A DNA stretch of 30,635 nt from Teratosphaeria epicoccoides (lineage: Eukaryota; Ascomycota; Dothideomycetes; Mycosphaerellales; Teratosphaeriaceae): positions 1-30,635 of the forward strand of contig JADDMT010000231.1 of assembly GCA_021401465.1 (NCBI GenBank), written 5' to 3'. Made by a program: the position numbers and the translations under genes. Below the pieces are notes generated by a model. That model saw nothing but the letters and a program-made list of their open reading frames with translations. It ran no database searches and was not told the origin of the DNA. Below are positions 20,342 through 29,823 of the stretch, in pieces; the stretch's first letter is position 1; each line of letters opens with the position of its first letter.

Positions 20342-21716
20342 ATGGAAGGGCGAAAGGTCTTCAAGGTCTTTAACCAAGACTTCGTCGTCGATGAACGATA
20401 TACAGTGACCAAGGAGCTCGGCCAGGGCGCTTATGGCATCGTTTGCGCAGCCACCAACAACCAAACAGGAGAAGGCGTCGCGATCAAGAAGATTACCAAC
20501 GTGTTCAGCAAGAAGATCCTAGCGAAGCGGGCGTTGAGGGAAATCAAGCTGTTACAGCATTTCAGGGGACACAGAAACATAACGTGTTTATATGACATGG
20601 ACATTCCGCAACCGAACAACTTCAACGAGACGTACTTATATGAGGGTAGGTCTTTGTGCAGCAGTGCGGGCCGGCCGGAAAAAGCAGAAATGAGTGGCGC
20701 TAATCACGGAGACCAGAGCTCATGGAGTGCGACCTGGCCGCCATCATAAGATCTGGACAACCGCTAACGGACGCCCACTTCCAGTCATTCATCTACCAGA
20801 TATTGTGCGGGCTGAAATACATCCACAGCGCTAATGTGCTTCATCGCGACCTGAAACCTGGTAACTTACTCGTCAATGCCGACTGTGAGCTCAAGATTGC
20901 AGACTTCGGCCTGGCAAGAGGATTCAGCGTGGATCCAGAAGAGAATGCGGGGTATATGACCGAGTATGTCGCAACGAGATGGTACAGGGCTCCGGAGATC
21001 ATGCTGTCCTTCCAGTCATACACAAAAGCCAGTAAGTCGAGTTATCATGCTAGGGCGCAGGAGTGAACAGGCGGCTAACGTGGCAATCAGTCGATGTGTG
21101 GTCCGTTGGCTGCATTCTCGCCGAACTTCTGGGCAGCAAGCCATTCTTCAAAGGCCGCGACTACGTCGACCAGCTGAACCAAATCTTGCATTTCTTGGGC
21201 ACACCGTCCGAGTCCACACTGTCGCGCATTGGATCGCCGAGGGCACAGGAATATGTTCGGAACTTGCCTTATATGAGCAAGATCGCATTCCAGCAGCTAT
21301 TTCCGCGCGCGAACCCTGATGCTCTGGATCTCTTGGACCGCATGCTTGCTTTTGATCCGAGCCAACGTATAGACGTTGACGAGGCTCTCGAGCATCGCTA
21401 CCTCAGTATCTGGCACGATGCCTCGGACGAACCCAATTGCCCGACACCATTCGACTTCGGTTTCGAAGTCGTTGAAGACGTTCCGGAAATGAGACAAATG
21501 ATTCTCCAGGAAGTACGACAATTCAGGAATTCAGTACGTGCGCCGCAACACAGCGGGCAATTCGGGGCCCAGGCACCCCAAGTGCCTATTCCAGAAGGCT
21601 ATCAGCCCGGCCAGTATGAAGAGCCACGGCCTCAAGAGCTGGGTGGACGGCAGCAACAGACCGATTTGGAGGGCGTGCTGCAGGGAGGATTGGATGCGAA
21701 CGGGATGAGGCAGTGA
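20342..21716 (+). CDS. SLT2: Cell-wall-integrity MAP kinase (Slt2/Mps1/MpkA type, three exons)
   Basis: Exons are 20342-20645, 20717-21031 and 21091-21716, with introns of 71 and 59 bp (GTAGGT...CAG and GTAAGT...CTAAC...CAG); the product is 414 residues. The start MEGRKVFKVFNQDFVVDERYT at 20342 matches the usual beginning of the family. Kinase motifs: GQGAYG at 27-32, Lys49, HRDLKPGN with Asp146, DFG at 164-166, and the activation-loop TEY at 183-185 that marks the ERK-like CWI class; NITCLYDMDIP is typical of Slt2 orthologues. After the kinase fold comes EVVEDVPEMRQMILQEV, then a Gln/Pro/Gly-rich tail. In the known pathway a Bck1-Mkk1/2 cascade phosphorylates T and Y to control wall repair, and in plant pathogens infection growth. 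Residue 163 before DFG is Ala, where yeast Slt2 has Cys. Confidence 0.96.
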
Positions 21717-22266
21717 TCGGGATGAGGAAGCATGCTTCGACGGTGCCGATGAGATTGTGATGTTCAATGTGGGCGTGTCTAATGCCTTGACGCGCTGGAT
21801 GCGAAGGCGGCCATATCTTGCTGAATGATGTCCGATCCTTCACGCAATGTCCTGTCAAATCTGCTATATGTTCGATATTCGACCACACGAGGGCGGCTAA
21901 TCGGATAGGTCCGGCGAAAGTGGATGATACGGCAAATGAACTCATGTCTGAAAAAAATGGTGTTTATCAAAAGATCATCTCGTCCACTACGGAGTATCTT
22001 GATTATGATACCTCCTGTTGCTTCAACTACGCTTGCTTCCACGATCATGACTAATGGTGCAGAAGATGCCGAGGCCCATGTCGTTCACTTCACATGCAAC
22101 AATGCCCCGCCTCTGCGCCTGGGCTCTGGCCTGTACACAACCTAATATAAGCTAGGGACGATCTGCTCTATGTAGTGCGGCCTAGCATGATGAAGCGGAG
22201 TCCATAAGTTCCTGCATACTTGATGATAGAAACCGCTTTCCACTACAGCATTCCTTACACCTCAAC
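21717..22266. other. Intergenic region, MAP kinase to aldehyde dehydrogenase
   Basis: About 550 bp with no recognisable gene; presumed kinase 3' end and promoter of the dehydrogenase. Short frames on both strands have no conserved features. Confidence 0.5.
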
Positions 22267-23868
22267 ATGATCTATCTAAGGATGGAGGACTTGCCTACAT
22301 TTACACACACGCCCATTGACACGATCCCGCAGCTCCATCAAAAGGTCGTGGACACATTCGCGGCCTACAAGACTCGAGACGTCGCCTACCGGCTCAAACA
22401 ACTGCGCTCCTTCTACTGGGGTCTCAAGGACGCCGAGCCCGCTCTCACCGAGGCCTGCAAATTAGACCTGGGTAAGAGCGCGTACGAGACTTATCTGACG
22501 GAGATCGGATGGGTGCTCAATGACATTGTATTCATGCAGAAGAACTTGGAGAAATGGGTCAAGGACGAGAAGGCCCAGGACATCAGCTTCACAAACAAGT
22601 TCGTCGCTCCGAAGATCAGGAAGGATCCATTGGGTGCTGTCTTGGTCATTGGCGCATACAATTTCCCGGTACAACTATCTCTGGGTCCGCTGGTGGGTGC
22701 TATTGCAGCGGGCTGCACGGCGGTGCTGAAGCCCAGTGAGAGTGCTCCCAATGCCGCACGAGTCATGCAGCATGTGATTGAGCAGAGTCTCGATCCTGAG
22801 GCGTACGGATGCGTGCAGGGCGCAATCCCGGAGACTACTGCACTGTTGGAGAAGAAATGGGACAAGATATTCTATACTGGTAATGCGGCGGTGGGCACAA
22901 TCATTGCGAAAAAGGCGGCGGAGACGTTGACCCCGGTTACTTTGGAGTTGGGAGGCCGCAATCCGGCCATCGTGACAAGGAATGCCGACGTAAAGTTGGC
23001 AGCGAGAAGGCTGTTGTGGGCGAAGATCATGAATGCGGGTCAGATTTGCGTTTCGCAGAACTACATTTTGGTGGACCGGGATGTGCTGCCAGGTTTCATT
23101 GATCAATTGAAGGCTGCTTTCGCGGAGTTTCAGCCTGGAGGTGCAAGGGCCGATGAGGGCTACGGCAAGATTGTGAATGAAAGACAATGGTCGCGATTGG
23201 TCAAGATGCTGGAAAGCACCCAAGGCAAGGTCTTGATCGGCGGCAAAACTGACAAGTCTACCCTATTCTTCGAGCCGACGGTCGTACAGGTCAACAGTTC
23301 GGACGACGCATTGCTCGCTGACGAGTCCTTTGGCCCCCTGATTCCCATTCTTGCTGTGGAAAATCTCGACGAGGCCATCAGAATCGCAAACAAAGTGCAT
23401 GCCACACCGCTGGGTCTTTACCCATTCGGCTCCAAAGCCGACACCAGCAAGATCATCTCACAAACGCGCTCCGGCGGCGTCAGCATCAACGACGCTTTCT
23501 TCCACGCTTCGATTCCGACGCTTGCGTTTGGGGGCGTCGGCGATAGCGGACAGGGTGCCTATCGTGGAAAGGCAAGTTTCGACACCTTTACTCATCGCAG
23601 ATCTGTTACATCGACGCCGGGTTGGATTGAGGGCATGTTGGCGGTGAGGTATCCACCATATACTGAGGCGAAGCTGAAGCAGGTGAAGAAGATGCAGGAG
23701 CTGAAGCCCAATTTTGATCGGAATGGAAGACCCACGGGCGGGATGATATGGTGGGCGCTTTCGTTGGGAGGGAAGAGTAAGGTGAGTAGCTTCGCGAGAT
23801 GGTTGCTTGTTGGGGTCTTGGCCGTGGTCGTCAGGATGTACAGGGCAAGGCAGGGTAGTTATTATTAA
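22267..23868 (+). CDS. HFD1: Class-3 fatty aldehyde dehydrogenase with C-terminal membrane anchor
   Basis: One exon of 533 residues. The order of motifs is that of the ALDH3 group: Rossmann entry VLVIGAYNFPVQLSLGPLVGAIAAGC, KPSESAPN, FYTGNAAVG, LELGGRNPAIV with the general-base Glu227, AGQICVSQNYILV with catalytic Cys261, ESFGPLIPIL, and FGGVGDSGQGAYRGKASFDTFTHRRSV. The last 25 residues contain WLLVGVLAVVVRMY followed by basic residues, a tail-anchor as in yeast Hfd1 and mammalian ALDH3A2, pointing to endoplasmic-reticulum, peroxisomal or mitochondrial outer membrane. The reaction is NAD(P)-dependent oxidation of long-chain aldehydes to fatty acids, as in sphingolipid-base breakdown; in yeast Hfd1 is also linked to ubiquinone precursor synthesis. 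The start may be the ATG at 22267 or the one five codons later at 22282, which has the better +4 G. Confidence 0.93.
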   Translation: MIYLRMEDLPTFTHTPIDTIPQLHQKVVDTFAAYKTRDVAYRLKQLRSFYWGLKDAEPALTEACKLDLGKSAYETYLTEIGWVLNDIVFMQKNLEKWVKDEKAQDISFTNKFVAPKIRKDPLGAVLVIGAYNFPVQLSLGPLVGAIAAGCTAVLKPSESAPNAARVMQHVIEQSLDPEAYGCVQGAIPETTALLEKKWDKIFYTGNAAVGTIIAKKAAETLTPVTLELGGRNPAIVTRNADVKLAARRLLWAKIMNAGQICVSQNYILVDRDVLPGFIDQLKAAFAEFQPGGARADEGYGKIVNERQWSRLVKMLESTQGKVLIGGKTDKSTLFFEPTVVQVNSSDDALLADESFGPLIPILAVENLDEAIRIANKVHATPLGLYPFGSKADTSKIISQTRSGGVSINDAFFHASIPTLAFGGVGDSGQGAYRGKASFDTFTHRRSVTSTPGWIEGMLAVRYPPYTEAKLKQVKKMQELKPNFDRNGRPTGGMIWWALSLGGKSKVSSFARWLLVGVLAVVVRMYRARQGSYY

Positions 23869-24420
23869 CGTGCCATTGAGATTTCTGACAGGCACATGAT
23901 CATGGGGATACAAGCTGATGTTTTGTGTGTAGCTGTAAGCCTTGCCAGATCGAAATCTCATACTCGTACACTATAACATGATTTCTAATGTCGAAGCACT
24001 ACTGTACCTACATCGAACACTGTTTGATATAAAGTACCATTGACGTGCTTGCATTCGGCAGACTCCACTGGTCCGACTGCAACAGCCCGGCTTAGACGTT
24101 CACCAGACCACATGCATTGACCGCTCAATCGTTTGACACTATCAATCGCTTGACGGTCGACAGGCCGAATGCATTGGTCATTCAGCCTGCATATGACCAG
24201 AAGAAAGTCGTAAGTTGAGGTCACTTTCAGTGAACGTCTAATGAACAGGTCACGACTACATGATATGCGCATATGATGGCCATCAGCACGTGTGGCGTGC
24301 ACATGCATTACATGTAATAACTAGAGGGATGGCTTCTACGGTACGCGGAAGCTCTACTCTAGGTATAGGGGTAAAAGAAGCAGGGATATCCTTGTCTGTC
24401 ACATGACTTTAGAGGCATAG
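23869..24420. other. Intergenic flank at the gene/repeat boundary
   Basis: About 550 bp of ordinary composition between the dehydrogenase stop and the repeat compartment. It contains a short imperfect direct repeat (TCAATCGTTTGAC at 24125 and TCAATCGCTTGAC at 24142, period 17). No gene is seen. Confidence 0.5.
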
Positions 24421-24684
24421 GTTTTTTTTAAATTTTATAGTAAATTATGTTATTAGTATTAGTATATTTTAGAGATTTACTATATCTTTTTAGACTTTGC
24501 TTTCTATTATGTTAATCTCTTATATCTATAGATATAAATAGTAGCTTATAATATAACATTATTCTTTAGAAGATAATATACTTTTATTATTATAATAAGT
24601 ACTAGAATCTTACTATAAGTTCTTTTATTTAGTTTCTACTATAAGTATTTATATTTTATACTATTAATACAATTAATACTATTA
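24421..24684. repeat. Extremely AT-rich strip, probable RIP-degraded repeat
   Basis: Composition changes abruptly to almost pure A/T, with TA and AT steps everywhere and very few CA or TG steps. No coding or terminal structure is readable. It is best explained as an older, heavily RIP-mutated repeat fragment at the edge of the transposon block; its origin cannot be read. Confidence 0.6.
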
Positions 24685-24726
24685 GGGGGCATTAGAGCTA
24701 AACTAATACGGTTAATGCTAGGGGGC

Positions 24727-24751
24727 CATTAGAACCGCATAGGTTCTAATG
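24727..24751. repeat. Perfect 10-bp inverted repeat (hairpin)
   Basis: CATTAGAACC and GGTTCTAATG are exact reverse complements separated by GCATA. A related GGGGGCATTAG motif occurs about 36 bp upstream. It lies just outside the LTR candidate, so it may be the end of another element or part of the target site. Confidence 0.5.
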
Positions 24752-24764
24752 CCTGCCCTTAGCA

Positions 24765-25129
24765 TGTAGTAACCCTGCTACATATAGTAAGGGGGTCCTT
24801 TGTACATACGTTAGCTTATATGTTATCTAAGTAGGATTAGTTGTTGACGTAGGACGCCCCCACGTCGCTAACCCTACAGTACCCCTACGAGGTTAGGCTT
24901 AGACATACTTTCCCTAATTAAGGAGTGTTAGGGGTTATAAGCACCCTTAGTACTACCTCTGCAATAAGCAGAAAGTAGCGCTATCTTGTACCTACTAAAA
25001 GGTTAGATTACTCTGTCATACTACGAGATATTTTCATATCATATAGCATATACGTCTATATTAGTTCTGCTTTCTCCCCCCTGCTTTGCAGTCTAGCAGA
25101 GAATACTACAATATGTCTAGAGTACTACA
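24765..25129 (+). repeat. Candidate 5' LTR of Gypsy element 1
   Basis: The segment begins TGTAGTA and ends TACTACA, a perfect 7-bp terminal inversion with the canonical TG...CA ends of an LTR. It directly precedes the leader and gag-pol region of the retrotransposon. An alternative right end is another TACTACA at 25104-25110. The matching 3' LTR is not in the window, so the limits are provisional. Confidence 0.5.
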
Positions 25130-28100
25130 AACTCGTAACTAACGCGTAGCGAGTGCTATCCTAAGCGCCCGCGATAGCGAAGCTAGCCTAAGTAACTAGC
25201 CCGTAGAATTACCCCCTACAAGCGACACTACATTAAGCGACAGTTCCGCTAGAGGCTAATTACATAGCAGACAAGGTAATAGACTCCCTGTATAGGGACT
25301 ACAGCTAACCCTGACTATTAACCTAGCCCTTGTAGCTATGATTGTCAATTAGGTTGCGAACTACCTTGCGAACTAGAGTTAGAGCTGCACTGCTCCTAGT
25401 AGCGACAACAGCAAGAACGACGAAGACGTCGCTATAAGTAGTACTAATAAACTAGCGGACGAAGAAATCTAGTGAGATTTCACGCTAGGGACCCGCAAAG
25501 ACAACTTACTAGGAGGCATAGACTCTCCGCGTGTGCCTGCGAACCTAGTGCCTGAATTCGGGGCCATAGTAGGCTAACTAGGAGGTAGTCGTAACGCACG
25601 TAACCTAAAGCTATTTAAGGGAGACACCTTAAAGGAGGCTCGAACTTTCTTGCAGGCGTGTAAGGCAGTTTTCGTGCTTAACCTACATGGATATTCTACA
25701 GAGGGCAAACAAGTCGCCTTTAGTGTAATGTAGCTTGAAGAGGATAAGGAACCTCGTAACAATTAGCATGAGTAGTATGACCTTATGCGGGTCTATGACA
25801 GAACGTATACATAGGCAGACTTTCGCTAGTTCTGTGTCGACTAGGTCGAGGATCTAGGGAACCGCGCCCTTACTATGTCTGTCAAGTACAAGAGGGCTAA
25901 GCAGGGGAAGGGAGAAACAACCTCTAGCTTCGCTACCTACCTCGCCACGCTTGAGAGACAGATGCTACCCTATACCGAGACATAACGCATGCGGCACTTG
26001 CTCGTTAAACTTAATGACAATCTTCAGAACATAATCATGACTTTTCATGAACTTCTAACAACTTGGCAAGACCTCGTGTCCCTTGCGACATGTATGGAAA
26101 TCACCTTAAAGCGAAATGGAAAATCGGGTAGTAAGGACAATAAGCGTCTAAGTCCTAAGGACCTACTGAAGGGCCGCTATTACAAGCGCCCTAGGGGTCA
26201 CGTCTAACACGGTAGTTCATTCTAGAGGAGCAAGCCCTCTAAGCTAAAAGATAGTAGCGAGAAGCCTCCGAGTAGCTGCTACATCTGTGGAGCGAGGGAC
26301 TACTAGGCAGCTCGCTGTCCTAAACGAAGTAATGGGAAGAAGGTAAGCAAGGTGTCTGAAACCTCCCTAGAGGGGAGGCGAAAGAAGGACAAGCCTAAGA
26401 CAACCGAATAGCTACTGCGGGTATCCAAGCTATCTGTCACTAATAGTGTAGACTCGTGGCCTGCCTAGCGCCTATCTAGTACGGTCCGAGTTAATAGCTC
26501 GCTTGAGCTAGTAGACTATATGTTAGATGACCTTGCGGAGGTTAACGTGATACCCTAGAGGGTAATTGTACGGCTCGGTTTGAAGCCGATCCTAGGAGCC
26601 CTGCTGCCTACTATGAAGTCCTTTTAGGGCAAAGGCGTAGCGGCTTAAGGCGCGTATAACGTGCGCCTCTAACTCGCGGACTCCTTAGGAGAAGTGCGCG
26701 AGACTAACGAAGTCTTCTACGCTAAAGACGTTCCTAATAAGGAGCTCCTACTCGGCCGCCCTTGGCGCTACAAGCAGGGAGTTGTTGTTAATGGAGCTAC
26801 TAACAACTAGTTCTATGGCTCTATAGGCGAAGTTCCTGTAGTGCGGATGCGTGACGCGCATAGCTTCTACAAGGACATGAAGAAGGTCTAATGTGTGTAT
26901 GCAGTCTACATACAGAACGTCAAGGAAGACGTTACCCTTCTGCCTAAGTTAGAGGAATACGCCGATATTTTCGATGCAGAGGCTGCGGCCTATGCCTAGG
27001 CCCTAGACGCGGAACATGCGATTAACCTTAAGGAGGGTTACAATCCTCCGCATCGACCTCTGTACCCTATGTCAGAATCGTAGCTCGAAACACTTCGAGA
27101 CTACCTCTACAAGGCGCAAAGGAACGCGTAGATCCGACGAAGCGACAGCGAGGCTAGAGCGTTAGTTATGTTCGTCCTGAAGAAGGATAACACGCTCCGC
27201 CTATGCGTTAACTATAGGGGCCTTAACGTAGTAACCTAGAAGAACTGCTGCCCCCTACTACTTATTAGCAAGACGCTTGACCGCCTTAGTCGCGCTACTA
27301 TCTTCTTGTCTATTAACTTGAAGGACGCCTACTACTAGATACCGATCTGAAAGGGTAACAAGTAGAAGACTACATTTTAAACGTAGTATAGACACTTCAA
27401 GTATATAGTGATACTGTTTAGCTTGACTAACATACTAGTAACGTTCTAAGCGTATATTAACCGGGCCCTAGCCGGCCTCGTTAACACCTGCTACGTAGTA
27501 TATTTAGACGATATACTAGTCTACTCTAACTTAAAGGAGGAGCATATTTAGCATCTAAGGATAGTACTCGAACAGCTCTGCAAGTTTACTCTGTATGCGA
27601 ACCTAAAGAAGTGCTTATTCCTAACAGATAGGATTAAGTTTCTCGGATACATCGTCTCTACAGAAGGAGTCATCATAGATGACTAAAGGGTGTCCGTAAT
27701 CACGGAGTAGCTGTAGCTAACTACCCTCTAAGAAGTGCAGGTGTTCCTAGGGTTTACTAACTTCTATCGCAGGTTCATACGATCCTACTCGAAGATCGTG
27801 GCTCCCCTCACGGCCCTCGTAAAGGGCGTGATTTAAGGAAAGAAGCTAGGGAGAGTGCCTTAGGAGGAGGCTTAGAGCAAGGCTTTCTCTTAACTTAAAG
27901 CAGCTTTTTAAACTACGCCTATACTTTAGCACTTTGACCCTACTACGAAGATCTAGATAGAGACTAATGCTTCAAAATTCGTAATAGCCGCAATTATATC
28001 GCAGCTCTAGTCGCACAAAGGTAGTGCGCGATAGTACCTAATTGCCTTCTAGTCGCGGAAGATGTAGGGCACTAAGCTTAACTATAAGACTCACGACTAA

Positions 28101-29111
28101 GAGCTTTTAGCTATTGTTGACAGCTTTAAGGAGTACTAACACTACCTCGAAGGCGCAGCATACCCTATTAAGGTGCTTACTAACTATAACAACCTTCGCA
28201 GCTTCATAGGCATAAAGTAGCTAAGTATTTAGTAAGCAAGGTAGGCGACTTTCCTCGCTAGCTTTAACTTCGTTATCTAGCATCGTTCTAGAAAGACGAA
28301 TCTAGCTAATAGTCCTTCGCGACGACTAGACTACGACACTAGGGAGGAGGGTAACTAACAGCTTCTCCCTACACTGTAAACGAAGCTTGTAGTTTAGGGC
28401 GGCGATCTGTCATTAGCTCCTCTTGTAGGTTAACTGCAGGTCTAATAGGGCCTCACGGCCTCTGCTAGTGACGAACCCTCCTATCTGGCAGTTGTGGCGA
28501 CTATGTCTAGCTTGATCCATGCGGTAGTTAACTAGCTTACATGTAGTAAGCATGTAATGTCTAAAGAACCCTTTAAAGAAGTCTCGAGACTTATTTAGCG
28601 GTTGCAAGAGCGAGAACCGGAGTTAATTAATGAGGGTATAGCCCTCTAGGACACTGTAGGTAGTCCGAAGTACTAGACTAAGTCAGGCAACTTGTAGTAC
28701 TTTAATAATAGGCTCTACGTACCCGCTAACTACGTACTCTGTTTGCAGCTCCTCTGTATTCATTATGACAATGAACTCGCGGGCCATTTTAGCGCAGAGA
28801 AGACAAACGCACTTCTCGGACGCAAATACTAGTAGCCTACTCTAGAACAGGATGTCTCTAACTATGTCAAATCCTGCTAGACGTGCTAGGTTAGCAAATC
28901 TCGGCGCTATTACCCCTATAGCGATGCTTAGGCGCTACTACTACTAGAGAGACTATAGTAAGACTTAGCCATGGATTTCATTACTAATTTGCCGCTAGCA
29001 AAGTAGAAAGGCGATGTAGTTAATGCTGTCCTTATAGTAGTCGACTAATACTCGAAGATAAATGTCTTTATCCTATATACAAAAAAGTGCACAAGTAGCG
29101 AGCTTGCGCAA
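25130..29111 (+). mobile_element. Ty3/Gypsy retrotransposon 1, RIP-inactivated, gag-pol internal region
   Basis: One reading frame can be followed from about 25620 (gag) to about 29110 (integrase) with no net frameshift, but it is broken by dozens of stops, nearly all TAG or TAA. Landmarks in that frame: a CCHC zinc knuckle at 26277-26318 (CYIC...RC, with the expected His position now Tyr); a protease-to-reverse-transcriptase stretch; reverse transcriptase active site YLDDILVYS at 27501; FLGYIVS and FLGF-type motifs after it; RNase H; the integrase zinc-binding HYDNELAGHF; and integrase core MDFITNLP at 28971. This order (RT, RNase H, integrase) is Ty3/Gypsy. Stops sit where Gln or Trp codons are expected, as CpA-to-TpA mutation on either strand would produce. 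It cannot encode a working product. The integrase is cut off at about 29111 where the next LTR begins. Confidence 0.88.
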
Positions 29112-29823
29112 TGTCATGGGTAAACGGCGTATACACAGGGGTTCATGTAGTATTTAACAAGTACGATGAGGAGAGAGGGACTATCTGCTAGTTGTCTAGT
29201 CTTTTATAGCTAGCCTCGTCAGGGGTCGCGTCGCACAGGCCCTAGCCTGTGCCAAGACTTAGGGCCTCGCCCTTCACATTACCCCCCCCCCCCTTTCTTG
29301 TTCACAGCAAGGAATCCGTCAGTTTCCTTCTAGCACATAAAGCCTGGATTACGGCCAGGCTAACATGGCTTCCTAACTTCACTTCCCTTGTCTAAGTCTA
29401 CTCTACTTGTCTAATGTCATAAGTGTCAGGAGTACTGTCCGGAGTACTATAGGATACAGGATCATGTAGGTCCTAAGTGCTATGAGTCATAGTACCGTCA
29501 TGGGAGTACTATGAGTCATAGGCATAGTCATAGAAGAAAGGATCTGTCATGTAAGGACAGATCCCCGGATCTATAGGGTTAGTCTACAGATCTATGGGCT
29601 TGCAAGGAAGAAGGGATCTGTTATAGGATAATAGACCCTTAGATCTGTAGGGTTAGTCTACAGATCTATAGACACGGATCTGTCAGGTCTGTCGACAGAT
29701 CTAACAGAGCTGCTCTGTCGCTCTCTAGTATATAGAGATGGCTTTAGGACAGGCAGTTAGGAGCTTCGTGCTTAATCTTAATCTCAATTTAATCCTCTCT
29801 TACTTAGAGGAGAGTTAGTTACA
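29112..29823 (+). repeat. Candidate 5' LTR of Gypsy element 2
   Basis: The segment starts TGTCATGGG and ends GTTAGTTACA, with TGT...ACA termini. It starts abruptly in the integrase of element 1 and is followed by a leader and a gag frame. Inside are a 12-C run (29282-29293), several GGAGTACT and GAGTCATAG repeats, and GATCTGT-type hairpins between 29540 and 29700. A TATATAGAG near 29730 could be the promoter element. The right end rests on the terminal motif only. Confidence 0.55.
29540..29671. repeat. Hairpin and direct repeats inside LTR 2
   Basis: GGATCTGTC and GACAGATCC at 29540-29564 are perfect 9-bp inverted copies around ATGTAAG. A 30-bp direct repeat with the core GGGTTAGTCTACAGATCTAT occurs at 29568-29597 and 29642-29671, differing at only a few positions and offset by 74 bp. 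Confidence 0.7.

Noticed and set aside
19698..20408. 236-codon frame overlapping the kinase start
   Set aside because: It runs through the kinase first exon in the wrong frame and has no similarity to anything recognised.
25989..26207. Short intact frame of 72 codons in the repeat
   Set aside because: It is a stop-free piece of the mutated gag-pol frame of element 1, not a gene in its own right.
28413..28607. Minus-strand 64-codon frame in the repeat
   Set aside because: Antisense to the integrase part of the retrotransposon; no independent features.
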